Notes: generated from the letters alone by a model not told the origin. A DNA stretch of 21,059 nucleotides from Caldifarciminota bacterium (GCA_015494735.1 WGAQ01000179.1:1-21059); one strand, 5' to 3'. Counted from the stretch's first letter, positions 6,435 to 14,571 are shown. A program made the numbers and translations.

Positions 6435-6440
6435 TAAAAT
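6435..6440 (+). promoter_or_regulatory. Putative -10 box for the fusA-adk ribosomal operon
   Basis: TAAAAT ends 8 nt before the fusA ATG, with no Shine-Dalgarno between them, whereas internal genes of the operon have GGAGG-type sites. Predicted initiation is 1-2 nt before the start codon. The -35 region is not recognisable. A further upstream promoter with read-through cannot be excluded. Confidence 0.45.
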
Positions 6441-6448
6441 TATCGGCA

Positions 6449-8503
6449 ATGTCGGAAGGTGAACTGGATATAACCCGTATTCGAAACATGGGCTTTGCGG
6501 CCCATATTGATGCCGGAAAAACCACAGTTACTGAGAGGGTTTTGTTTTATACGGGCAAAATACATCGCATGGGGGAGGTGGATGAGGGGTCTGCCACGAC
6601 GGACTGGATGATACAGGAGAAGGAGAGGGGAATAACGATTCAGTCCGCGGCCACCACAACGTACTGGAGGGAGCACAGAATCAACATCATAGATACTCCC
6701 GGCCATGTGGATTTCACCATAGAAGTGGAGAGGTCCCTCAGGGTTCTGGATGGTCTGGTGGTCATATTCTCGGCTGTGGAGGGGGTGGAGCCTCAGAGCG
6801 AGACCGTATGGCATCAGGCTGACAGGTACAGGGTCCCTCGAATTGCTTTCATCAATAAACTGGACAGGATGGGGGCCGACCCTCTGCGGGTTGTGGAACA
6901 GATGAAAAATCGTTTGACCATTCCACCCCTTGTGGTGCAACTCCCCATTGGACTGGAATCGGAATTCGTCGGTGTCAGGGACCTCGTCAACAGAAAGAAA
7001 TACTACTGGGATATAGATGAAGTGGGATGGGAGTTTCGAACGGAAGAACTGGAACTCTCCGGTGAGGACCTGAATTACTACGAGGAGATGATTCTGACCC
7101 TCGCCGACTTCGAGCCCCAAATCCTCGAAGAGTACGAAGAGAAGGGATACGTGGAGCCGGCCCTTCTGAAGAAAGCCATAAGGGAGGCGGTGATAGAAAG
7201 GAAACTGGTTCCCGTTCTTATGGGGAGTGCTCTTAAGAATAAGGGTATCCAGCCCCTTCTGGATGCCATAGTGGACTATCTTCCATCCCCTGCAGACCTT
7301 CCTCCAGTGGAGGGGGTGGATCCTCTGACGGGGGAGAAGATATACAGGAAACCCCTCGATTCCGAGCCATTCTCCGGACTCGTGTTTAAGGTGCAGGTGG
7401 ATTCCGAAAGCAAGAAGGAACTCTTTTACGTGAGGGTGTATTCCGGAAGGGTGCGGGTCAATCAGAAGATACTGAACACCACCACCGGGGAGGAGCAGAG
7501 GCCGGTCCGCATATACCTGATGCATGCCAACAGGAAGAATGCCCTGAGGGAAGCAAAAGCCGGAGATATAGTGGCATTCGTGGGATTGAAGAATACCCTC
7601 ACGGGACACACCCTTTCCGATAAGGATAAGCCCATTTTGTTCGAAGGGCTGACGTATCCGGAGCCCGTCGTCTCCATCGCCGTGGAGCCCCGCAGCTCCC
7701 AGGACCAGGATAAACTGGATGAGGCCCTGAGGCTCCTGATGGAGGAAGACCCAAGTCTGAAGGTCAGGCAGGATGAGGAAACCGGTCAGACCATCCTGAG
7801 CGGGATGGGAGAGCTGCAACTGGAAATCATTACGGATAGGCTTAACAGGGAATTTAAGGTCCCCGTGAGGGCCGGAAAACCACAGGTCACCTACAGGGAA
7901 ACCATACTCAGGGAAGTGACTGTTGAGGCGGAGGAGACGAAGGAAATCGGCGGAAGCAGGCACTATGGTAAAGTGAAAGTAACGGTTCGGCCCAGGGAAA
8001 GGGGTAAAGGTAATGCATATACCATCGCCGTTGAACTGCCTCCCGACTACGAGGAAATCGTGGTGGATACCATAAAGGAGATGTTCGACTTTGGACCCCT
8101 TATGGGATATCCTTTGGTGGATGTGGAAATAACCCTTGATGCTTTATACTTTACCGCCGACACAACGCCCTTAGGGGTGCATCTCGCGCTCCGAAAGGCG
8201 TTAATGGAAGCCTTCCAGAAGGCTGAAGCGGTGCTTCTGGAGCCTGTTGTGGAGGTTGCCGTAATCGTCCCCGGGGAATTCCTGGGGAATGTGGTGGGGG
8301 ACCTGAAAGCCAGAGGTGGCGAGCTCAGGGGAATAGACCAGGCCACCGACAGGTTGCAGGAGGTGAGGGCCCTGGTACCCCTGAGGAAGATGTTCGGATA
8401 TGCCACCCACCTGAGGTCCCTTACGCAGGGGAGGGCGAGCTTCTGGATGAGGCTGGCCCACTTCCAGCCTGTGGATAGGAAGGAGATGGAAGACATATTT
8501 TGA
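6449..8503 (+). CDS. fusA: Elongation factor G
   Basis: This 684-residue translational GTPase drives tRNA-mRNA translocation on the ribosome. All GTPase motifs are normal: G1 AHIDAGKTT (18-26), G2 RGITI (60-64), G3 DTPGH (82-86), G4 NKLD (136-139), G5 GSA (259-261). Domains II-V follow, with the expected domain IV sequence YRETI and the C-terminal FGYATHLRSLTQGRASF. The DEGSATTDWM segment before G2 is a known EF-G variant. It is the first gene of the operon; rpsL and rpsG, which usually precede it, are missing. The next gene, tuf, begins 34 nt downstream. Confidence 0.98.
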   Translation: MSEGELDITRIRNMGFAAHIDAGKTTVTERVLFYTGKIHRMGEVDEGSATTDWMIQEKERGITIQSAATTTYWREHRINIIDTPGHVDFTIEVERSLRVLDGLVVIFSAVEGVEPQSETVWHQADRYRVPRIAFINKLDRMGADPLRVVEQMKNRLTIPPLVVQLPIGLESEFVGVRDLVNRKKYYWDIDEVGWEFRTEELELSGEDLNYYEEMILTLADFEPQILEEYEEKGYVEPALLKKAIREAVIERKLVPVLMGSALKNKGIQPLLDAIVDYLPSPADLPPVEGVDPLTGEKIYRKPLDSEPFSGLVFKVQVDSESKKELFYVRVYSGRVRVNQKILNTTTGEEQRPVRIYLMHANRKNALREAKAGDIVAFVGLKNTLTGHTLSDKDKPILFEGLTYPEPVVSIAVEPRSSQDQDKLDEALRLLMEEDPSLKVRQDEETGQTILSGMGELQLEIITDRLNREFKVPVRAGKPQVTYRETILREVTVEAEETKEIGGSRHYGKVKVTVRPRERGKGNAYTIAVELPPDYEEIVVDTIKEMFDFGPLMGYPLVDVEITLDALYFTADTTPLGVHLALRKALMEAFQKAEAVLLEPVVEVAVIVPGEFLGNVVGDLKARGGELRGIDQATDRLQEVRALVPLRKMFGYATHLRSLTQGRASFWMRLAHFQPVDRKEMEDIF

Positions 8504-8537
8504 GCCATAAAGAGAGGAAAACAAGGAGGAATGGGAG

Positions 8538-9755
8538 ATGGCCAAGGAGAAATTTGTTAGAACGAAGCCTCACGTGAACGTGGGTACGATAGGTCACATT
8601 GACCATGGTAAGACCACTCTTACCGCCGCTATTACCAAAGTACTTGCCACCAAGGGACTTGCCCAGCCACTGGACTACGATGACGTGGCGAAGGCTGACG
8701 CCAAGATGTTCAGGAGGGACGCAACCAAGATACTGACCGTCGCTCTTTCCCACGTCGAGTACGAGTCTGAAAAGCGCCACTATGCCCACATCGACGCTCC
8801 CGGACACGCTGACTACATCAAGAACATGATCACCGGTGCTGCCCAGATGGACGGTGCCATACTGGTAGTTTCTGCTGTGGACGGTCCCATGCCCCAGACC
8901 CGCGAGCACGTGCTTCTGGCAAGGCAGGTTAACGTTCCCGTTATCATACCCTTCATAAACAAGGTTGACCTGGTGGACGACGAGGAGCTCCTCGAACTGG
9001 TCGAGCTCGAGGTGAGGGAACTCCTGTCCAAGTATGGCTACGATGGTGATAATGTGCCCGTCGTCAGGGGCTCTGCTCTCAGGGCTCTGCAGAATCCCTC
9101 CGATTACGATGACCCCATCGGTGCCGGTGCAATCCTGAAGCTCATCGAAGTTCTGGATGAGTACGTGCCCGAGCCCGAGAGGGAGGTGGACAAGCCCTTC
9201 CTTATGGCGATAGAGGACGTGTTCTCCATTACCGGACGTGGAACTGTCGTCACCGGTAAGGTGGAGAGGGGTGTTCTCAAGCCCGGTGAGGAAGTAGAAA
9301 TCGTTGGATTCAGGCCCGAGCCCATAAAGACCGTTGCCACTTCCATCGAGATGTTCCGTAAGATTCTGGATGAGGCTCTGCCCGGCGACAACGTGGGTGT
9401 CCTCCTGAGAGGTGTTGGCAAGGACGATGTGGAGAGGGGAATGGTTCTCGCAAAGCCCGGTTCCATCAAGCCCCACACCAAGTTCAAGGCTGAGGTTTAC
9501 GTTCTGAAGCCCGAAGAGGGTGGAAGGCACACTCCTTTCTTCAACGGATATAAGCCCCAGTTCTACTTCAGGACCACCGACGTTACCGGAACCATAAAGC
9601 TGCCCGAGGGTCGTGAGATGGTCATGCCCGGCGACAACGTGGAACTGGAAGTGGAACTGATTGCTCCTGTCGCTCTCGAAAAGGGACTCCGTTTCGCTAT
9701 TCGTGAGGGTGGAAGGACTGTTGGTGCTGGAATCATCACCGATATCATAGAGTAA
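8538..9755 (+). CDS. tuf: Elongation factor Tu with divergent switch I
   Basis: The protein has 405 residues (usual 394-400). It delivers aminoacyl-tRNA to the ribosome. G1 GHIDHGKT (19-26), G4 NKVD and G5 GSAL are normal, and domains II and III are well conserved (GRGTVVTGKVERG; GGRHTPFFNGYKPQFYFRTTDVTG). The oddity is switch I. The usual KARGITINTSHVEY is replaced by residues 56-75 with KILTVALSHVEY: the key threonine (T67) survives but the preceding Arg-Gly is lost and about 5 residues are added. G3 reads DAPGH instead of DCPGH (A87). The reading frame is intact across this region and codon use matches the neighbours, so it is not a sequencing frameshift. A GGAGG site lies 8 nt before ATG. 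Confidence 0.97.
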   Translation: MAKEKFVRTKPHVNVGTIGHIDHGKTTLTAAITKVLATKGLAQPLDYDDVAKADAKMFRRDATKILTVALSHVEYESEKRHYAHIDAPGHADYIKNMITGAAQMDGAILVVSAVDGPMPQTREHVLLARQVNVPVIIPFINKVDLVDDEELLELVELEVRELLSKYGYDGDNVPVVRGSALRALQNPSDYDDPIGAGAILKLIEVLDEYVPEPEREVDKPFLMAIEDVFSITGRGTVVTGKVERGVLKPGEEVEIVGFRPEPIKTVATSIEMFRKILDEALPGDNVGVLLRGVGKDDVERGMVLAKPGSIKPHTKFKAEVYVLKPEEGGRHTPFFNGYKPQFYFRTTDVTGTIKLPEGREMVMPGDNVELEVELIAPVALEKGLRFAIREGGRTVGAGIITDIIE

Positions 9756-9760
9756 GAGCC

Positions 9761-10075
9761 ATGATTAGCGGCAAAATAAGGATTAAACTGAGATCCTTCG
9801 ACCCTGCGCTTCTGGATAAGTCGGCAAAGAAGATTGCTGCTGCAGCAAGATCTACGGGGGCGGAGGTTTCCGGCCCCTTTCCCCTTCCTACCAAGAGGAC
9901 CCTCATTGCGGTGATACGCGGTCCCCATATCGATAAGAGGGGCCAGGAGCACTTCTGGTTCAAGCGCCATCAGAGGCTGATAGACATAAAGAACATAAAT
10001 CAGGAGACCATAGAGAAGATTTCCAAGCTGGACCTTCCCGCAGGTGTCGATGTAAAAATCGAGGTGATAACATGA
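9761..10075 (+). CDS. rpsJ: Ribosomal protein S10 (uS10)
   Basis: This 104-residue small-subunit head protein also acts as NusE in antitermination. KIRIKLRSFDPALLDKSAKKI, GPFPLPTKRTLIAV and the long loop ending RLIDI are diagnostic. It opens the S10 gene block directly after tuf (5-nt gap). Its stop overlaps the rplC start as ATGA, implying coupled translation. Only a weak GAG-type ribosome site precedes it. Confidence 0.97.
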   Translation: MISGKIRIKLRSFDPALLDKSAKKIAAAARSTGAEVSGPFPLPTKRTLIAVIRGPHIDKRGQEHFWFKRHQRLIDIKNINQETIEKISKLDLPAGVDVKIEVIT

Positions 10076-11001
10076 TAGCGCTACTTGGTGAAAAGGCAGG
10101 GATGACTCGAGTCTTCGATGAGGAGGGCAGGGTCATTCCGGTTACGGTCATCTACTCCAAGCCCAACTATATAGTGGATGTCAGGACCGAAGAGAGGGAC
10201 GGATACAGTGCGGTGGTTCTCGGATATGGGGATGTCCGTATAAATAAACTCACCCTCCCCGTAGTGGGGAAGTTCTATCGCAGCGAACTCAACAGGATAA
10301 AGAAGTCCCTCTCCGATAAGGAGACCCTTGCCCTCTACAGAGAGGCCCTGGGTAAGGAGTTCTCCGATAGGGAGAGGTTCATCAGGGAAAAGGGCCTGGA
10401 TAAAGTGCTCTACTTCGCCGTAGAGTACTTTAAGATAGACGAAGATACCAGCCTTGATGAACTCTTCCCGGAGGATGCCGACGCTGTGGAGATAATGAAG
10501 CCCTTCTTCAAGTTCCTTATAGATAAGGAGAACGAGGAATCCCTGAAGGCAAAGGAATCGGGAATTGCCAAGGAGTACGTCCATATCACCCTTCCTGCCC
10601 GCCATATAAGGGAATTCAGGACGGAAGACGTTTCCTCCTACCAGCCCGGAGATTACCTGACTGTTCAGGCTTTCGAGGGCATAGAGAAAGTGGACGTCAT
10701 AGGAAGGAGCAAGGGAAGGGGCTTCACCGGTGTCATGAAGAGGTGGAACTTCAGGGGTGGTCCAGGAGCCCACGGAACCAAGTTCATCCGCAGACCCGGT
10801 TCCATAGGCGCGAGCACATACCCCGGAAGGGTGATAAAGGGAAAGAAGATGGCCGGACACTACGGAAACGAGAGAGTTACCATAATCAACCTCAAACTGG
10901 TCTCCATAGACCCCGAGAACAACCTTCTCCTGGTGAAGGGCGGTATCCCCGGACCCAATGGAAGCGTGGTAATGGTCCGAAAGGCTAAAAGGAGTGCATA
11001 A
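10072..11001 (+). CDS. rplC: Ribosomal protein L3 (uL3) with a large internal insertion
   Basis: The protein has 309 residues, against about 205-220 in most bacteria. Residues 1-66 (LGEKAGMTRVF, IPVTVI) and about 180-309 (VDVIGRSKGRGFTGVMKRWNF, HGTKFIRRPGSIG, GKKMAGHYGNERVT) align with ordinary L3. Roughly residues 71-177 are extra. They lie where E. coli L3 has a short loop after the KPxxGHF segment, and are highly charged and mostly helical (SELNRIKKSLSDKETLALYR, FIREKGLDKVLYFAVEYF). The frame and codon use are continuous with the rest, so this is an insertion, not a fusion error. L3 reaches the peptidyl-transferase region and helps early 50S assembly; the insert should lie on the outer face. 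Confidence 0.96.
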   Translation: MIALLGEKAGMTRVFDEEGRVIPVTVIYSKPNYIVDVRTEERDGYSAVVLGYGDVRINKLTLPVVGKFYRSELNRIKKSLSDKETLALYREALGKEFSDRERFIREKGLDKVLYFAVEYFKIDEDTSLDELFPEDADAVEIMKPFFKFLIDKENEESLKAKESGIAKEYVHITLPARHIREFRTEDVSSYQPGDYLTVQAFEGIEKVDVIGRSKGRGFTGVMKRWNFRGGPGAHGTKFIRRPGSIGASTYPGRVIKGKKMAGHYGNERVTIINLKLVSIDPENNLLLVKGGIPGPNGSVVMVRKAKRSA

Positions 11002-11003
11002 TC

Positions 11004-11630
11004 ATGCCGAAAGCACCTGTTTTCAAAATTGATGGGACGAAGGTGGGGGAGGAGGAACTTCCCGAGGCCATCTTCGGTGTCAGGCCGAAGGTGACTCTTA
11101 TATGGGAAGTCGTTAAGATGTACCAGCACAATCAGAGGCAGGGAACCCACCATGCCAAGACCCGTGCGGAAGTGAAGGGTTCCCGCAGGAAGATATGGTC
11201 CCAGAAGGGACTGGGAAGGGCAAGGCATGGTGACAGGTATGCCCCCATCTTCGTGGGTGGTGGAAAGGCCCATGGACCCAGACCCAAGGAGTACTATTAT
11301 CGCCTTCCCAAGAGGGAACTCAAACTGGCCCTCAAGATGATTCTCTCCGACAGGGCAAATGAGGAGAAGATTTACCTCTTCGAGAACTTCGACCTGGGAG
11401 AAATCAGGACGAAGAATATAGCATCCCTTCTCGAAAAGATAGCCCTCTCCGGCAAAAAGGTGCTGTTCGTTCCTGCAGAGCAGAACAAAAATCTCTACCT
11501 CTCTGCCCGCAATATTCCAGACGTGGAAGTCATGCCCGCCTCCGATGTGAATACGCTTCACGTGGTCTCCCATGAGTATATTTTGCTGGAAAAGTCTGCT
11601 GTAGATAAGTTGAAGGAGAGGCTGTCATGA
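11004..11630 (+). CDS. rplD: Ribosomal protein L4 (uL4)
   Basis: At 208 residues this is a normal length. It has the conserved core RQGTHHAKTRAEVKGSRRKIWSQKG followed by the long loop GLGRARHGDRYAPIFVGGGKAHGPRP, which reaches the nascent-peptide tunnel. The loop reads GDRYAPIFV where most bacteria have G-S-x-R-S-P-x-W, a mild divergence. In E. coli L4 represses its own operon through the mRNA leader; here S10 is not the first gene and no such leader is visible. A GGAG site lies 10 nt before ATG; the stop overlaps rplW (ATGA). Confidence 0.96.
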   Translation: MPKAPVFKIDGTKVGEEELPEAIFGVRPKVTLIWEVVKMYQHNQRQGTHHAKTRAEVKGSRRKIWSQKGLGRARHGDRYAPIFVGGGKAHGPRPKEYYYRLPKRELKLALKMILSDRANEEKIYLFENFDLGEIRTKNIASLLEKIALSGKKVLFVPAEQNKNLYLSARNIPDVEVMPASDVNTLHVVSHEYILLEKSAVDKLKERLS

Positions 11631-11923
11631 ATCTGCACGATGTAATCAAGAGGCCCATTTTGACGGAAAAGGCGCTGAAACTCAGGGATGAGCAGAGGAC
11701 CTATGTATTCGAGGTGGATATCAATGCGACCAAGGTGGATATAAAGAGGGCTGTGGAGAAACTCTTCGGTGTCAAGGTGGAGAAGGTCCGCACTCTCATA
11801 GTCAAGCCCAAGCCCCGCAGGAATATCCGTTCCAGGAGGCACGTGGGATACACCCGTCACTGGAAGAAAGCCTACGTGAAACTCAGGGAAGGGGAGAAGA
11901 TAGACCAGTTAGAAGGAGTGTAA
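11627..11923 (+). CDS. rplW: Ribosomal protein L23 (uL23)
   Basis: The protein has 98 residues. The start LHDVIKRPILTEKALKL, the strand YVFEVDINATKVDIKRAVEKLFGVKVEKVRTL and the basic loop RRNIRSRRHVGYTRHWKKAYVKL are diagnostic. L23 sits at the tunnel exit and docks trigger factor, SRP and SecY. It overlaps rplD by 4 nt and is followed by rplB after 3 nt. Confidence 0.97.
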   Translation: MNLHDVIKRPILTEKALKLRDEQRTYVFEVDINATKVDIKRAVEKLFGVKVEKVRTLIVKPKPRRNIRSRRHVGYTRHWKKAYVKLREGEKIDQLEGV

Positions 11924-11926
11924 ATC

Positions 11927-12781
11927 ATGCCGATAAAGAAGTTCAGGCCCTATACGCCCTCGAGGCGTTTCATGGAGGTCATAGATTATTCGAAGTATAT
12001 AACCAAAGAGGAGCCTGAGAAGTCCCTCACGCAGCGCCTCCGTAAGTCTGCTGGAAGGAATAATCAGGGAAGGGTAACCATTCGCTTCCGCGGTGGTGGA
12101 AACAAGAGACTCTACAGGATAATCGATTTCAAGAGGGACAGATTCGACGAGCCCGCAAAGGTCCTTTCTATCGAATACGACCCCTACAGGACTGCTTTCA
12201 TAAGTCTGATTCAGTACCCCGATGGCGAAAAGCGCTACATCATCGCTCCCGAGGATATAAAGGTGGGGGATGAGGTCATATCCTATTCCTATGAAGCCCT
12301 GGAGAGCAAGAAACTGGAGCCCGAAATCAGGAGCGGAAATGCTCTTCCTCTGAAGTTCATTCCTGAAGGTATTCCCATACACAACATCGAGCTGATTCCC
12401 GGACGGGGTGGTCAACTGGTGAGGGCTGCCGGAACCAGTGCCGTCATCCTCTCCAAGGAGGGCAATTACGCATTCGTCCAGTTGCCCAGCGGAGAGATTC
12501 GTAAGATTCACGTCAAATCCAGAGCCACCATCGGACAGGTTTCCAACGTGGACTGGGAGAACATAAACTGGGGTAAGGCTGGAAGAACCCGCTGGATGGG
12601 ACGCAAGCCCCACGTGAGAGGTATGGCGATGAATCCTGTGGATCATCCTCTGGGTGGTGGTGAAGGAAGGAACAAGGGTAAGATTCCCAAGAGCCCCTGG
12701 GGATGGATTGCCAAAGGTGGAAAGTTCCGCAGACCCCGCAAGCCTTCGGATAAGTTCATCGTAAAGAGGAGGGGTAAGTAA
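11927..12781 (+). CDS. rplB: Ribosomal protein L2 (uL2)
   Basis: This 284-residue protein contacts the peptidyl-transferase centre and the subunit interface. KSAGRNNQGRVTIRFRGGGNKRLYR, the RNA-binding middle (IPEGIPIHNIELIPGRGGQLVRAAG) and the C-terminal VRGMAMNPVDHPLGGGEGR with its conserved histidine are all present. Length is slightly above the usual 273-277. The stop TAA shares its last base with the rpsS ATG. Confidence 0.98.
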   Translation: MPIKKFRPYTPSRRFMEVIDYSKYITKEEPEKSLTQRLRKSAGRNNQGRVTIRFRGGGNKRLYRIIDFKRDRFDEPAKVLSIEYDPYRTAFISLIQYPDGEKRYIIAPEDIKVGDEVISYSYEALESKKLEPEIRSGNALPLKFIPEGIPIHNIELIPGRGGQLVRAAGTSAVILSKEGNYAFVQLPSGEIRKIHVKSRATIGQVSNVDWENINWGKAGRTRWMGRKPHVRGMAMNPVDHPLGGGEGRNKGKIPKSPWGWIAKGGKFRRPRKPSDKFIVKRRGK

Positions 12782-13065
12782 TGGGAAGGTCCATTAAGAA
12801 GGGGCCGTACGTGGACCCCAAGTTGCTCAAGAAAGTCAGGGAGTTGAACGAGAAGGGTGAGAAGAAGCCCATTAAGACCTGGTCCCGCAGGAGTACCATA
12901 CTGCCCGAATTCGTCGGACACACCTTCATGGTGCACAACGGTAAGAAATTCATCCCCGTCTATGTGACTCAGGACATGGTGGGACACAAACTCGGCGAAT
13001 TCGCACCCACACGATTCTTCGGTGGCCACAAGGATAAGACTGCCAAGGTAAAGGGAGGAAAGTAA
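12781..13065 (+). CDS. rpsS: Ribosomal protein S19 (uS19)
   Basis: At 94 residues, GRSIKKGPYVDPKLLKKV, TWSRRSTILPEFVGHTFMVHNGKKFIPV and GHKLGEFAPTRFFGGH are the standard S19 blocks. It is a small-subunit head protein next to S13. A GGAGG site lies inside the end of rplB and gives tight coupling. Confidence 0.97.
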   Translation: MGRSIKKGPYVDPKLLKKVRELNEKGEKKPIKTWSRRSTILPEFVGHTFMVHNGKKFIPVYVTQDMVGHKLGEFAPTRFFGGHKDKTAKVKGGK

Positions 13066-13066
13066 T

Positions 13067-13489
13067 ATGATTCTGGTTGGAAAGGCTCATCTGAGAAGGG
13101 TGAGGATTTCTCCCAAGAAGGCGAAACTGGTGGCCGACATCATCAGGGGAATGGATGCCAAGACAGCCATGGAGACTCTCCAGTTCACCCGCAAGCGTCC
13201 CGCTGTCTATTTCCTCAAAGCCCTCAAGTCCGCGATAGCTTCCTACAGGGAAAAGGCCGGTGCAGATGCTGTGGACCTGGAGGACCTGATGGTCTTCGCC
13301 AAGGTGGACAAGGGACCCCAGTGGAAGATACTCAAACCCGCTGTTAAGCCCATGAGGTTTGGTGGATATGCCACCTTCACCCGCAGAACATCCCACCTGA
13401 CAGTTCACGTGGTGGAGAAGAAGGACTGGGAAGCATATAAGGAGGCAATTAAGTTGCCTTATAACAGGAGAAAGGAGGTGCTTAAGTAA
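13067..13489 (+). CDS. rplV: Ribosomal protein L22 (uL22) with altered tunnel hairpin
   Basis: The protein has 140 residues (usual 110-115). RRVRISPKKAKLVADIIRGMDAKTAMETLQF and RRTSHLTVHV are diagnostic. The beta hairpin that lines the exit tunnel, normally GPxxKRxxPRAxGRAxxIxKRTSH, is here residues 83-110 (GPQWKILKPAVKPMR then FGGYATFTRRTSH). That is about four residues longer and poorer in arginine at the tip. A charged C-terminal extension (about 118-140) is also unusual. The stop overlaps the rpsC ATG by one base. Confidence 0.95.
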   Translation: MILVGKAHLRRVRISPKKAKLVADIIRGMDAKTAMETLQFTRKRPAVYFLKALKSAIASYREKAGADAVDLEDLMVFAKVDKGPQWKILKPAVKPMRFGGYATFTRRTSHLTVHVVEKKDWEAYKEAIKLPYNRRKEVLK

Positions 13490-14136
13490 TGGGCCAGAAA
13501 GTCAATCCCATAGGGTTCAGGCTTGGAATAAATAAGGATTGGGAGGCCCACTGGTATGCCTCCGACAAGGATTACGCCAAATTCATACAGGAAGATAACT
13601 TCATCAGGGACTACATTCGCAAGAGGTATCCCAACGGCCAGATTTCCAAAATCGTTATCGACAGGGTGGGCGACAAGATAGTCATAAACATCCACAGTGC
13701 CCGTCCCGGAGTCATAATCGGGAAGGGTGGCCGCGAGGTGGAGCGTCTGAAAAAGGAACTCTCCCAGCATCTCGGAAACAAGAGGATTGCCATAAACGTT
13801 CCCGAGGTCCGGGTCCCCGAACTGGATGCCCAGCTGGTTGCCCAGAATATCGCTCGCCGCATAGAGCAGAGGGCCAATCACAGGCGCGTCATGAAGAGGG
13901 CCGTGGAAGTGGCCATGAAACTGGGCGCAAAGGGCATAAGGGTACAGGCAAAGGGCAGGCTGGGAGGTGCTGAAATCGCCCGTAAGGAATGGTACATCAA
14001 GGGCAGAGTTCCCCTTCAAACCATCCGTGCTGATATAGACTACGGATACGCCACCGCCTTCACCACCTACGGAACCATCGGTGTCAAGGTCTGGATATAC
14101 AAGGGCGACAAGGTGGAGAAGCCCACCATCGATTAA
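13489..14136 (+). CDS. rpsC: Ribosomal protein S3 (uS3)
   Basis: This 215-residue mRNA-entry protein has the N-terminal GQKVNPIGFRLGI, a KH domain with VIIGKGGREVERL, and the C-terminal domain AKGIRVQAKGRLGGAEIARKEWYIKGRVPLQTIRADIDYG. All are canonical. AGGAGG precedes the start inside rplV. The stop is followed by AAAGGAGG for rplP. Confidence 0.98.
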   Translation: MGQKVNPIGFRLGINKDWEAHWYASDKDYAKFIQEDNFIRDYIRKRYPNGQISKIVIDRVGDKIVINIHSARPGVIIGKGGREVERLKKELSQHLGNKRIAINVPEVRVPELDAQLVAQNIARRIEQRANHRRVMKRAVEVAMKLGAKGIRVQAKGRLGGAEIARKEWYIKGRVPLQTIRADIDYGYATAFTTYGTIGVKVWIYKGDKVEKPTID

Positions 14137-14151
14137 AGGAGGCTGTGAGCC

Positions 14152-14571
14152 ATGATGATGCCCAAGAGGGTAAAGTGGAGAAAACAGCGCCGGGGCAGGA
14201 TGAAGGGCAAGGCCAAGGGGGGATGGTACATTGCCTTCGGCGATTATGCCCTTAAGGCACTGGAGCCTGCGTGGATAACTGCCAATCAGATAGAGGCATG
14301 CCGTGTCACCATCGGCCGTAAGATGAAGAAGACCGGAAAACTCTGGATACGCATATTCCCCGACAAGCCCGTCACCAAGAGACCCGAAGGAACCCGTATG
14401 GGCGGTGGAAAGGGTAATGTGGACAAGTGGGTGGCTGTGGTGAAACCCGGAAAGATACTCTTCGAAATCGCCGGTGTACCCGAAGAGGTTGCCATAGAGG
14501 CTCTCCGCGCTGCCCAGTATAAGTTGCCCATAAAGACGAGGATAGTCAAGAGAAGCGAGGGAGGTGTGTGA
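14152..14571 (+). CDS. rplP: Ribosomal protein L16 (uL16)
   Basis: The protein has 139 residues. MPKRVKWRKQRRGRMKG, GDYALKALEPAWITANQIEACR and FPDKPVTKRPEGTRMGGGKGNVDKWVAVVKPGKILFEIAG are diagnostic. Three ATG codons stand in a row (14152, 14155, 14158); the GGAGG at 14138-14142 best fits the first. The stop shares a base with rpmC (TGATG). Confidence 0.97.
   Translation: MMMPKRVKWRKQRRGRMKGKAKGGWYIAFGDYALKALEPAWITANQIEACRVTIGRKMKKTGKLWIRIFPDKPVTKRPEGTRMGGGKGNVDKWVAVVKPGKILFEIAGVPEEVAIEALRAAQYKLPIKTRIVKRSEGGV

Noticed and set aside
6440..7963. A 507-residue minus-strand frame opposite fusA, and similar long antisense frames opposite tuf, rpsC and secY
   Set aside because: They arise from codon bias of the real genes on the plus strand; their translations are rich in His, Leu, Pro and Gly without motifs.
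8694..8765. A frameshift pair in tuf explaining the odd switch I
   Set aside because: I read the other two frames across the region; they do not give the RGITI sequence and one hits a stop, so the divergence looks real at this sequence's accuracy.
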